Shown here piece by piece: positions 25,615 to 37,398 of a DNA stretch of 64,000 nucleotides. Each line of letters starts with the position of its first letter. Within the stretch, counting starts at the first letter, position 1. Made by a program: the position numbers and the translations under genes. Source of the stretch: Chloromonas sp. AAM2 (taxonomy: Eukaryota; Chlorophyta; Chlorophyceae; Chlamydomonadales; Chlamydomonadaceae); contig QAXH01006098.1 of the NCBI GenBank assembly GCA_004335635.1, positions 56,633 to 120,632 on the forward strand, in the 5' to 3' direction. The notes under the pieces are model-generated. The model saw nothing but the letters and a program-made list of their open reading frames with translations, was not told the origin of the DNA and did no database searches.

Positions 25615-28600
25615 ATGGCGCCAGCCAGCTTAAGGGCACATGGGAAGCCTTGCCACGCCAATGCTCGTCAACATGAAAGGGTGCCGCGTCTGCTGGTGGT
25701 GGCCCGATCAAGTGGCAGTGGCGGCAACGGTGGACGTGGCAGGGGAGGCGGCGGAAGGGCTCCCAACTTCAAGGAAGTAGAATGGCGAGGTCAGTAAGGA
25801 ATGCAACCCAAGGGCAATGCTGCATGCTGCATACCAGCCAGATGCAGCCCCCATGCCCCATGCCCGTATCATGCACCTCCTTCGCTTGCCATGCGGGCAT
25901 GCAGGCCCAGGCAAATTGAAGCAGTACAAAGCTAGCGATGGCATCCAACACTTAGGCAGTTCAATCACTACCGTGGCACCACCTCGGCCATTCCCTGGGC
26001 CTCCCCCTGATGAAGGACCCCCGTTGAGAGTGCTGCCCATCGGAGGCTTGGGGGAGATCGGCATGAACTGCATGCTGGTGGGGGTGAAAGACCGTTACAT
26101 CGTCATCGATGCTGGACTCATGTTTCCAGAGTAAGCAGGGGATATCAAGGTTCAAACTGTTGCGGCAGCTCTCAATTATCAGCCATAGCCTGTGCTGACA
26201 GTCCTGATGGCACATACTCGAAGTGCTGAAGTGTTGGGAAGCAATGGAGGCAGGACGGCGGGCTGTACAGTTGATACCTCATCTGTTCAACAGCTATGCA
26301 TCAGCAAGCACTTGTCAGCGTTCCACTGGCAGCGACAAAGCTTTCGCCAGGTTCACACACACATCAGCCGCAACTCGTCTCACAGACACCTGCCTTGCAT
26401 CCCTCTTGGCTGGCCACACAGGTCTTGCAACACTATTGCCTATCCACAGCTCAGCTGCCAGACCGTGCAACCAACCGGGCAGCCATCTCCCATGCCTATG
26501 CTTGGCCCATCATGGAAGCTTGGCATGCCTGGAGCACTCATCACTACAGGCCTGAGTGTGCTGTGCCTGCCGCCTGTGAGCCGGAGCTCCGAGCACCCAT
26601 CTCAAGCGTTGTGCCCTGTCCATGTGTGTGGCGCAGTTTCACTGATCTAGGCATGCAGAAGATCCTCCCAGACACCTCATTCCTTCACGAGTGGCGCGAT
26701 AAGATCGAGGCGCTAGTGATCACACATGGGCATGAGGACCACATCGGCGCATTGCCGTGGGTAAGGGGCGCGCACGCACAACACACATCAGGCGTGCCAT
26801 GGACACCCACTGTCATGCCTGAAGCGCATGCAACCGTTGCCCATCAGGCTTGTACGAGATATCCCTTCAGTGGGCAACATGTTGTCGGCCATGCATTAGA
26901 ATCGTGATTAAGCTCAGGGGTTCCATGATGGACTCGCATGGGCTTGCGCGGCTCATGTTCATCTGAGTTGCCATGGTACATGCCAGACATCAGCTGTCCT
27001 GCATGCTTTACCCGTCTGGCGCCAGTACGGCTTCAACATGGCATGTCAAGTCACTCACGCCTGCTTCTTCTCATCATTAAGTACTTATACCTGTTTGAAC
27101 TAGGGCCCAATCAGACTCATGTCCTGGCCCTGTGTGCTCCTTGTTGCTTCAGGTTGTGCCTGCACTCGACCCGAGCACACCCATCTACGCGACCTCGTTC
27201 GTCATGCAACTCATCAAGCGCCGCCTCACTGAGTACTCAATTTTTGATGAAACGCGCTTTCGCACCTTTGAGATGCGTACGCCCTTTGACGCAGGACCCT
27301 TCCAGTAGGTCCCAGCATGCATTCAGCTCATCTGCCAGCATACATCAAGCTAGGAGCCACAGCATGTGTCACACACAGCTCTCTTGCTGTACAGCATTCC
27401 ACAAGACTAGCACACACGTCCTGCAAATGTGCCAAATCACACCTGAACTGCACTATCTTCGCAGATGGTAATCTGTCCTTGCCCATGCTTTGCCCCACCC
27501 CTTCAGGATCGAGGCTATCCGCGTGACTCATTCCATCCCGGACTGCTGCGGCCTCATCATGCGCTCGGATGAGGGAACAATCGTGCACACAGGTCAGCAA
27601 AACAACCCACAGATCCCAACACACACAGTCTTGGCCTCGCACAACCGACCAGCCAGTGTCTGGGGGTACGGGTCTGGCTAGTTGCGTTGGCTGCAGGGTG
27701 CTGACTGCCTTATCACCAAACATTGTATGGTAGCAAGGTAGTTGCCAAAGTTCTCACGCCTGGGGGACTGGCTGCGGCACGGGCCAGCCGGTGTCTGGGG
27801 TTCAAAACATTGCTCTGGCCAGTATTGTTGGCTGCTCCGGCTGTGTTGGGTAGGAAATGCGCATTGTCTTGTCATCATACGTATGGTAGTGACACAGTGC
27901 AGGCTTCACCTGGGGCGAATGCTTATAACATGGTGTGATTGGCGAGACAATGCAGGTCTTGCGATGTGGCTCGTAGATGACAGGTTATGGCGGCTGGAGA
28001 TGCTTTGCCAATAATAATTCACCTGCTTGTGGTATTGTACTGAGCTCATGCTCCTGGTGTGCGTGCAGGCGACTGGAAGATTGATGAGACGCCCATTGAC
28101 GGCCAGCAGTTCGACCGGGAGACGTTTGACCTTTTGGGTGAGCCTGTCTGGTGAAGCCTCACAGCCCATCTGTGGCAGCAAGTCGTGCTGTGTGTCACGG
28201 CATGACTCCTGTATGCACACGTGATCACATGCAACCTGTACACTTCACTGCTTGATGGGCTGCATGCAACTGTGCATGCCCATGCCACAGCAGCCGGCCA
28301 TGCCTGGCACATGCTTCAGTCATATAGTCCAAGGCAGTGGCCTTGACCTCTGCGATGTAAGTCCACGGCATCATCAGTCCTGTATGTGCCTATGCTTGCC
28401 CTGCCCAGGGAAGGAGAAGGTTGCTCTGTTTATGAGCGACTCCACCAATGTGCTGGCGACAGGCAGGACTATGAGCGAGAAGGTGGTGCACGACTCAATT
28501 GTGCAGAAGGTGGGAAGAGATGTGCCAGACAGGGCTTGGTGAAGGCGTCAGCAGATGCACGAACGTTGTCCCAAACACGGACTGGATCGGCATGATGGCA

Positions 28601-31600
28601 AGCATAGGCCTCAGCGTGAGATCATCACGTATCAATTACCATGCATGCCATCATGTGGCGGTGGCGGTGGCATGAGTCGTCCTACCTGCTTTGCCTAGCT
28701 GCATGTGCATGGAGCCCAGTGCATGCCGTGGCTGATGTGGCGCAGGTGTTGGCATACCAGAACCAGGGTCGCGTCATCGTCACCCAGTTTGCATCCAACC
28801 TCGCTCGCTTGTACGGGTCAGTGATGTTGCCAGTTCCGTAACCTTTCATCCAGATTACGTTGCAGACCCACGTCCATTGATCATGTCCTCGACCTCCTTT
28901 TGATTTTCCCGCTGACAACGTACAGAAATTGTGCACCCATTTGCAGCTAGTTGGCTGCATCGCTTCTCTGCCTGCCCTGGTCAACACTGTCACTCCTGCA
29001 TGTTGTTGTTACACGGAAATCAGTTCGGCAGATCTGCCCAGCGTGAGGGGCAAAAACCGCACAATCTCAATCTCAATTCAACAAATCTGCACCAATGCAC
29101 AAGCTCAAGGGCTGACCAACCAGGAAAGGAAAACGGGCACTTCTGTGTGTGCCCCACCCACCCTGCAGTGTGAAGGCTGCAGCGGACGCCTCCGGCCGCA
29201 AGATATGCTTCGTGGGCGCCTCCCTCAGTCACTACCTGGAGGCAGCCTGGAAGGACGGCCGGGCGCCTTTTGACCCCAAGGTGCGGGATTCGACCCCAAG
29301 AGCTATTCAATCAATTGTTGTTTGATTCAAGGGAGGAATTGCCCACCACGCTGCTGTGCTGCTGTGTGCTGTGCACAAGGTGTTGCTGTTGTCGTCGGGG
29401 CTGCACTGTTGCATTCAATACCAGACATCCCGGTCCTTCAGTTCTTCATCCCCTTGATTTCAGACCAAGCATGCTTCCTGCCGCGGCAATAAATCTCCAT
29501 GCCGAACCTGTGCAATCTGAGGACTGGAAACTTGTGCATGTATGCAGGAGTTGATCGCCCCTGAGCAGCTGAAGCAGTACAATCCGAACGAGGTGATCGT
29601 AGTGAGCACGGGGTCCCAGGGCGAGCCCAACGCGCAGCTCACCAAGGCGGCCAGGGAGGCGGCAGTGCAGCTAAAGATCATGGATAGCGACCTCATCTTG
29701 TACAGGTGAGCCGTGTCATGCACTGCACTACGGGGCCTCTGGACACCGGTCATCTACTTGTGTTGGTGCCACAATGGTGCTGGCTAACGACTGGCCGACT
29801 CTCATAGCTTTGATTCCAAGTTCTCCGAGCGGACTTCTGGCCTTTATGCATACTGCAGGTCTATCATGTCTGTGTGAGAGTCATGTGCGTACTGCCCTTC
29901 GTATTCTACTGGTGCCCAACACGTGCTGGTGCGTGTTGCTGGTGCGTGCAGCGCCAAGGTGATTCCCGGCAACGAGCCCCAGGTGTCCAAGATGATGAAC
30001 AGCCTCACCATGCTGGGCGCACGCGTCATGCAGGGCAGGGGGGACAACCTGCACACGTCAGGTAAACATACACACACATGAGGTGAACATGCACACATGA
30101 GGTAAACATACACACAATTCTGGTCAAGACGCACATTGTCCTCAACCGATGCTTGGCCTCAGGTTGCTTTTAGTCCAGTCACCGTTCTGTTCGTTCACTG
30201 CAAGTGCAAGATGACAATGGTCTGCCCAACAGTGACCTGCATCCCATGCGCTGCAAGCATCTGTGTCCAGCACCAGAATGCAGCCCGGCTGTCTTTTGCT
30301 CCCCGGCTCACCTGCAACCACCCGGCTGCAATCACATGTGCTCACAAGAGATGGCCATTCTACGGTTCCCCTCAGGTCATGCCTACCAGGACGAGCTCAA
30401 GGAAGTCATGCGGTTGGTCAAGCCTCAGCATTTCCTGCCTGTGAGTCAAGCTTTGTTGCCAAGGCGTTCAGTGACCGTCTAAACTTTAATTGATCTGCAT
30501 CCGTTCACCTGTGGGCGAAGGTCGTGTAGTCTTGCATCTGCTCACATTGGCATCAATAAGTCAGGAGGCTATCAGGCATTCAAGCCCTGGACGACCTCGC
30601 CAGGCACACTCGGCCATGGCTCACAACTCACAGGCCTGTACAGATCGTGTTTACTTGCTTCAGGTGGTCCGCTCACCTATGGGCATGGGTATCCTTGCGT
30701 CGGTCCACATGTCAGCATCATCAAGTCAGGGAGGCTGTTCTGCATCATGCGTGCTCTGAATCAGCCAGGAACACCTCCCTCCTGGGCCCGTGTTCGGTGT
30801 TCCTGTTGCTTCAGGTGCATGGGGAGTATTCGTTCCTCACAGAACACGCGCGCCTCGCCCGGGAGGAGGCAGGGGTGCAGCACGTGTCGGTGAGTCGACC
30901 AACATCACAACTCATCAAAGTATAGCCGCACTATGGTATGCCTGGCCGTTGTTTGCACATGGTCTGGGGCATGGTTTTCAGAAGCATGTACACACATTGC
31001 AATCACAACCTGTGCGCAAGAGTGGCCTGTGCATGGACATGGCCATGAACTTCAATCTGCTGTTACGTTTTGGGAAACTGCTTCATCTTCCATTTCTGAT
31101 TGCAGCAAACGGACCTGTAGAGGTTGGCCTGATTGTGTAGCATGTTTTGATATGCAATGCCTGTACTGCTGCCCTGCTACTGAGCAGGTTATTAAGAACG
31201 GTCAGATGCTGGGCATACACGAGCGCAGCAGCCGCGCCAACGTGTCCTCGGGCAGCATGGCCAGCTCAGGCATGGCAGTCATAGGCCGCGCCGAGCTGGT
31301 CAACTTTTACAATGACGGCAACAGAGGCACTGGGAACCAGCAGGTGCGGCGCATGCATTTGTCGGCAAGCTTGCACTGTCCGCCGTTCAGCACCACATCT
31401 GGTTGTCTTACAGTCTTTTGTAATCACCTTGCCCTCAGCTGGTTTGCAGCCAGTGCAACTCTGCCCTGTTTGTCAATCCCTGACGCAATTAGCTGCGTCT
31501 CAACCGTGACATACCTAGTCAGTGATGATCTGATGGTTGGCCAGTGTGTTTCTGTGGTCGTGTTCTTTGTGTCGTCAGTGTCATGCTCTGCGGGTCTGCT

Positions 31601-33489
31601 CTGCGGTGATGTTGCGCGTGCAGGACATGGCCCTGGCCGAGCGCAACACCCTGGCCCTGGAGGGGGTGGTGGTGGTGGCGGTGGACGTGCGCAGGGACAG
31701 GCATGCAGACGGCCTACAGGTGACTGACAGGGCACAGGACAGAACACTGGAAGAAAAGGACATGAGCCGAGGGAAGCAACACCAGGCGGAAGCCTATTGC
31801 ATTGCCATCACACAGAACAGTATGGCAGCGAGCAGTCGGGTTTTCTCTATTCATGGTGGTGTAAAGGCGGTCAGTGCGCCAGTGCGGGTATACCATGACT
31901 TGGCACCTTGTGATAGCCTGGAAGTTTGATATGCAACTGTGGCGTGTCCATCGTGCTGTGCTGACCGATGCCGTCCCATCCCATCCTGCAGGGGGCTGTT
32001 CGTGTGACCACTCGTGGCATGTGGACGGACAAAGGCAAGCTCAGAGAGACGTTGTTCGAGGTACGGCTGCCCTGTTCTGCTTTGACTTCCTCACAGGATA
32101 GATGGACGTTCTGTTCGTCAAGCTACGTGCGCAAGGTGTGATTGCCTGTTGCATGCTGTAATCGCCCTTGACGTTCATGTCGACTCATGCAGGGTGTGAA
32201 TGAGCTGTTGGGCCGCTTGCCTCCCGAGGCCCCTCTGGCAGCCGTGGAGCGGTCGGTGGTGGACGGGGTCAAGCGCATGTGCGACAAGTTCAACCGCAAA
32301 AGGTACGTGCAGTTACGCCAATGAAAACAAACATGTGTTTTGGTGCATGCACTGCATGAGCAAAGCCTAAACAGGAGCATGTCAAAGTTTCACCTGCATT
32401 GGACGTGCAACAGCTGTGGCCATTCGTGTAGTCTTGGATGGCCTCAGAAGCCGGCCTGCAGACCGGTGAATCACATGCCTGCCAATTGTCTTGCTACATG
32501 CAGACCCGAGGTCATCTGCATAGCCCACGAGCAGGACCCCAGGAGTGCACACTGGGCCCAGGTGTCGACCCAGCGCCAACGGACCGCACCCCGCATGCTA
32601 GACAGAGACGGCGCTTCTACCGCCTCTGCCCCAGCAAGCCCTAGAGTAGCACGCCCCTGGGAGCCAGCCGCAGCAGGCAGCAGACAACCTCAGGCGGCTG
32701 GCTGGGGCGGAGCTGTCAGTGATGACGATATCGAGCTGATTGATGGCAGTGAGGATGAGGAGGAGCCGGTTCAGCCTAAAGCCAGGAGTAGAGCAATAGC
32801 AGCCCGGCGGAGTCAATCAGCAGAGGCTGGACCGGAGCGGATAGCCATCACACGACTGGGAAGTGACGGGGAGGACTCGCCGCCCGAAGAGGAGTCAGCC
32901 ACCGCCTCGCAAACAACCACCACTCAGAAATTGCTGGCGACAAGGCGGAAGACAATGCAGGCAAAGGACGAAGCAGGTGCGCAGCAGCCAACGCCTGCTT
33001 CATTGGAAATTATATGCGAACAGATCCAGGGCTGCTTGGATTACATGTCAGATGCATTTGGTCACTTTTCTGCGTGTGTGCAACTTGAAGTCCTAGGCGG
33101 ATGATCACCAGCTGCTCGAACTATGCTGCAGGTGCGAGGTGGCCACTTCCTGGCATGTTTGGGGATGGACGTCTAAGTCAATTCATCACCAGCTGCCAAG
33201 CTGAGGCGTGTGCATGCCAGCTGCGCATATGGCGTTGTGCATGTCCTCACGTGCACAGTGAGGCACACACACATGACTGTTGTTCGCCTGTGCTGCCTTT
33301 GCAGGCGAAAGCTCGCCCGCACCAGCTGCCCCAAAACCCCGAGCACGCAGGAGCCGATTGTCTCCTGTATCCAGCCCAGCGGGCGAGCTGCAGGTCGTGC
33401 CACCAAAAGTAATACGCGCACGCAAAGCCGCCAACCCACGTGACAATCCTGCAGATGCAGCTGATCCCGAGAGCCTAGCGTATGATTAG
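25615..33489 (+). CDS. RNJ: Ribonuclease J, probably plastid-targeted
   Basis: Metallo-beta-lactamase/beta-CASP ribonuclease that processes and decays RNA; in plants it acts in the chloroplast. Nineteen exons join to 870 residues: 25615-25789, 25905-26130, 26637-26760, 27153-27304, 27507-27592, 28069-28137, 28409-28509, 28746-28816, 29169-29280, 29548-29705, 29952-30061, 30376-30440, 30815-30889, 31188-31343, 31624-31719, 31992-32060, 32193-32302, 32504-32976, 33305-33489. The first ~45 residues are basic and acid-free, like a transit peptide, followed by a Gly/Arg-rich stretch. Catalytic features: [22 protein letters not shown], the metal motif HGHEDH (about residue 163), [15 protein letters not shown], the beta-CASP segment SDSTN and the C-terminal [10 protein letters not shown] and VHGEYSFL. 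After the conserved C-terminal domain (to about 652) comes an acidic Ser/Pro/Arg-rich extension of about 220 residues. Reading through the donor at 32977 would instead stop at 33104. An alternative upstream ATG exists at 25507. Confidence 0.95.
30058..30116 (+). repeat. Triplicated 5' splice-site region in RNase J
   Basis: The donor after the exon ending at 30061 (AG|GTAAACATACACAC) is followed by two tandem near-copies, with potential GT donors at 30062, 30083 and 30102. The second copy would insert 21 bases holding an in-frame TGA. Confidence 0.7.
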
Positions 33490-34066
33490 ATACAAAAACT
33501 ACAGTGCGCAGTTGCTGATGAACTGCTCAGGTTTCCTTGTGAGTGGGACACACGGACTGCTTGGTGTTTGACATTTTCTCCCAGGCCTTGCCTGTGCCTT
33601 GTGTCAATATAGCCAGCCTGGTGACTGCCGAGTGCGTGGACAACCTGAATACTATTGTTGACCAGTCTGTGGTACCTGATATTATTGTTGATCAGGCGGT
33701 GGTACCGGCACCCAACGGCACTGGTGCGAATACACTTTGGCACGAAGGATCTGCTAGCCTGGTGTGATTACAATAGAAGGCTTGCTCATATAAGGTACAT
33801 GGCATTGCTGCTACGATGTGTAGCACAGTTGTGCAGAACCTATCAGACCTACAAGCTACTGCAATAAGCTGTTTGTAACCAATATACAGATGTGAAGGCA
33901 GGCATCTTCTCGATGAGCTGTGAAACGACCCTGCCGGACTTCCAACCAGTCCACAAATTCTAGGAACTCATGGCTGCCATCAGCTGCTCTTTGAGCAGGC
34001 TTGTTCCATGTCGCATTCCGCCAAGCTCTGGATCCTGACTGTTGAGAAGGCCATTCCACGTGAGGC
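33490..34066. other. Spacer between convergent genes
   Basis: The 3' flanks of RNase J (+) and the small membrane protein (-). A TGTAA at 33874-33878 is a possible poly(A) signal for RNase J. Otherwise nothing supported. Confidence 0.4.
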
Positions 34067-34803
34067 TCACCGCCGCATATACAGAACGTCTGCACATTGA
34101 AACAACACACGTAGTCGTTAAGGACCAGCCATGCAACAGTTCATGACAGGATGGTCAAGGCGAGGCATGTCAATGGATCTGCAACCGGGCAAGCAAGCCA
34201 CTCCTGCTGTACAGACCACCTGAGTGACCATCCAGACACACCATCTGATTAATTACCACTTGACCACCCGCATGAAAGCTCATTCATTGCGTTTGAGCAA
34301 GTAGCCCATACTGTACACGCAACCCCACTGTTTGACCACCCAGTTCAACACTCACAGAAAACTACGCCCAGCATCATGACCACACGGGGTGGGTAGGCCA
34401 TTACGTCGGTCAGCAAGGCTGCAAAGCCAAAGGTAAGGATCATGGCGTACATGGCCTGACCCAGATCGTTGGGCTTCGCCTCTGCATACTTGGTGCGGAA
34501 ATCCAGCCAGGTATTCTCTTGAGTGGTGTTGTCAGGAGCATTACCCGCCATGGACCTGAACTGGTGACTGCAGAATGCGTGAGCTGCTTTGCCCTCCCTC
34601 AGCAACGACTGGCGCCCCCGCAATAGGCATGGCACTGTTGGCATGGGGCCTGAAGGCAGAGACGGGCTGTCTTGGCTCTGGTGCTGCTGCTCGGCGGTAG
34701 AGGCATGGGACGCATAGGAGGCAGCGCGGGTGCAAGCTGGAAGCCCGCTGTTGCAGGCCAGGCTCTGCAGCTGTAGGGCTGCCCTCAGAATGGAACGTTG
34801 CAT
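34067..34803 (-). CDS. Small membrane protein with organelle-type presequence
   Basis: Family not recognised. Exon 1 (34803-34356) and a 23-base terminal exon (34089-34067) join in phase to 156 residues. The N-terminus (MQRSILRAALQLQSLACNSG) is Arg/Leu/Ser/Ala-rich without acidic residues, like a mitochondrial presequence. Residues about 93-110 form a soluble segment (ENTWLDFRTKYAEAKPNDLG), followed by hydrophobic segments MYAMILTFGFAALLTDVMAY and VVMMLGVVFYVLYMRR at the C-terminus. The splice uses donor GTGAGT and acceptor GTGCAG; without it the frame stops at 34345 after VVFCEC. The spliced ending is preferred because it completes a membrane helix with a basic tail. An upstream in-frame ATG at 34827 adds eight residues. 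It could be an accessory subunit of a mitochondrial inner-membrane complex, but this is inference only. Confidence 0.55.
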
Positions 34804-35723
34804 GGCGATGCGCTCTCTGCGATGCAAAAGTACAGACAGCAGGGTTTGTTGCCCGCTTCGCCCACATTCTCAGCCTTGCTCTGCCCTCTACGGCCGGATC
34901 AATCAAGTTTCACATCGTGTGCTTAAGGGCTGTCCAATCCAGAGCTCATCGCACTTGCCTGCGAGCCAATAACCAAGCTGAGCGCTCACGATCGCCCAGC
35001 AAGTCTCGCTTAACAGAACCTTGCCCAAGCTGGTGAACGGCAGTCAATGAGCCAAGGTTGGTGAACAACCGGTGAACGATTTGGGCGGTTGTGTCGGGTT
35101 CCTAATTGGGTCCTCTGTTCCTTCACAGCCGTCTGCAGTGTGACTTATGTCTACTGCTGATGGTGTAGCTGCTGACTCGGCAGCAAATGCGAGTGCCACA
35201 GGACATGCATTCTGCCCATTCAAGGCGTCAAGTGGAAACAGCTGTCAAGGCTAAGAAAGCAAGGTCGGAGGCAACAGCTGTGAAGACAGGCAGGGAATGA
35301 CCAGAACTACAGAATGTACACCCACGGTCCATGAGAACCAGACCAGAACCGTACAACCACAATTCAATAGAACCATGCGATCGAGGCCAGGCAAAGAATC
35401 CTGACAGAGCATGCGTAGGGGTGCAGTTCAACCTTGCAAAGTGTAACCAGGTAAGGTATTAAAGTAATAAAATACATCAGAAATATATCTCAAACTGCAA
35501 TCAACGCGATACCTAACATGGTAAAGCCTTCCTTGTCCAGAAGTCCAGTAGTGTCATGCCAGCTGGCACGCCTCTGCAGCGTCCCCGCCCCTTGGCCCTG
35601 AATGGATTTGCAAGTCGTTGGCCTGTGATCCAAGCCATGGCCCTGCCACAGAGTAAGGATAAAAAAAGGTGTTTGCCATGTGTCTGGGTGGTGTCATTAG
35701 GGGTGCATCTGATGAGATAAGGC

Positions 35724-35756
35724 GTGTTGTTGTTGTTGTTGTTGTCGTTGTTGTTT
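35724..35756. repeat. GTT microsatellite
   Basis: About ten GTT units with one GTC interruption in intergenic DNA. Confidence 0.9.
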
Positions 35757-36506
35757 ACATCGCCTTCAGTCCGGGGAGGACTGCTCAGCGGGGGCAAGGG
35801 GGAAGGAAAATTGCCGGTGACCTACTGGTCACCACTGCACCTCATTCAACAACAACAAAGTCAACTTGAACAATTTCCAGCGCAAAAGGCTGTGTTATCT
35901 CCCAGTACTCAACTCTACAGCAACTAAGGGCAGACATGCAGCTCCTTGCCAGAAGGCTAACGCAGCACAATCCGGCCTTCCCGTGCCGTTACTGTGGGGC
36001 GTTGCCATGGAGGGGTTTGGCAAACAGTAACCATGGCGGGGCGGGGGCCAAACACGAGGATTGGCGAGAGGAGTTGCATACCTATCCAAAGTCCACTGAT
36101 AAGGCGCGTTGGGTGGCCTGAGCTGCATGCAAGCATATGTAAGCTGCATGCAACGAGTGTTATGGTGCATGGACCCTGCTATGGTACATTGACCCTGATG
36201 TGGCACATTGACCCATGGGCATGATCTGAGCGTCAGAGCATATGCCGTTTGGCAACCACGTGTCAAATCCTATTGCCCATTGCTGACCTTCAGTACACAC
36301 CATGACCATTGACGGAGCGATGTAAACAGGGCTATCGCCCGGGCCAACAACCAGATACTGTTGCAGTGAGTTGCTCGCTGCCAGGATGGACACGCTGCAA
36401 ACCGCAAGGCCTCGTGGACGATCATTTTACAGATATGCTGAGAACACGTATAGGCTTCGCCTGCACCACACCCTCCTTGCATGTGAAGGCAGCGTAACAA
36501 CACCAC

Positions 36507-36617
36507 AAAAAAAGAAATTAGCCAGTTCTGGGACAATTTCTGGGAGTATTGCCAGGAACCAGTGTTGGTGATGGGTATTGACAGGAATTGTCCCAGACCT
36601 GGCAAACTTCTTTTTTT
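36507..36617. repeat. Foldback element, 35-base imperfect inverted repeat
   Basis: The left arm (36507-36541) and right arm (36583-36617) are reverse complements at 31 of 35 positions, each with an A7/T7 run at its outer end and CTGGGACAATT in the inner part; the loop is 41 bases. It has no coding capacity. It could be a miniature inverted-repeat element or a transcribed hairpin; I saw no clear target-site duplication. Confidence 0.7.
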
Positions 36618-37398
36618 GACGTCAGAGTGAGGGTAACGCTTGTGACGCGATGCGCGTGCATTTAATGCGTGACCCCTCGTTGGCTGACCGGGCCCTGATG
36701 ACTTGAGCGCCATCTACTGCTTGGCATGTTCCCAGCCAATCATGATGTCATTACTGGCCCTACTAACCCAGCCCAACATGAGGGGTGCTCATCGTCAAGC
36801 GCCCCACCAAAACCACCGGCTGCCTTGCCAAACGTTTCCATCCCCCCCCCTGCAGAGTACAGAATTCTTCCCAGTTCAGTCAACAAGGTTTTTCCTATTT
36901 TCTTATCTTATGACCTTGTATGCCATTCTTTTTTTATGCCACTCTTGTTTTAATTGCCTTTGTCCTTTGTCTTGCACCGTTTTTGCCGTGTGCTCAGCTG
37001 AGGAGCGCTGGGCTGAATGGTCAGACAAAAGTGAGCGTTGTCCATCCCAAACCCTTAACCCCTAAACGGGTAACCTAACTGTCAAACGCAGGTGATATGC
37101 TGTTCTATGATCTCCTTGTCATGAGAGATGGGGCGTGCTCATCATGGCCGGCACGCAAGTGTGTGGGTGTGCCAGTGGGTGGCTCATCATGTCTGGTTGT
37201 GCGAGTGCCAAGGGCTAGCCTGTTCTTACATTTGCCAAGTGTGGAACTACTACTAGCTCCCGTATCATGTCATACATACATAGGTCATACATGTCATACA
37301 TTGTTTTGGTAGGTGCACAAGGTGCAGACCCTAGAAGCCACGGTATATCGACACCCTTGTCAAAAATGCCGGGTTGTGGCAACTAAGAGCCCATCACT

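Larger units (their letters stand above)
34804..37398. other. Divergent intergenic region with repeats
   Basis: About 2.6 kb between divergently read genes. It contains a GTT microsatellite and a foldback element (both listed separately) and a CCCTAA-like stretch near 37047-37080. No open frame in either strand shows motifs, splice partners or convincing codon use. Confidence 0.45.

Noticed and set aside
31504..31763. Minus-strand Pro/His-rich open frames
   Set aside because: Antisense shadows of the RNase J exon 31624-31719 and its flanking introns.
32340..33104. Separate 254-residue gene
   Set aside because: It is one RNase J exon (32504-32976) plus flanking intron sequence; the phase matches the preceding RNase J exon.
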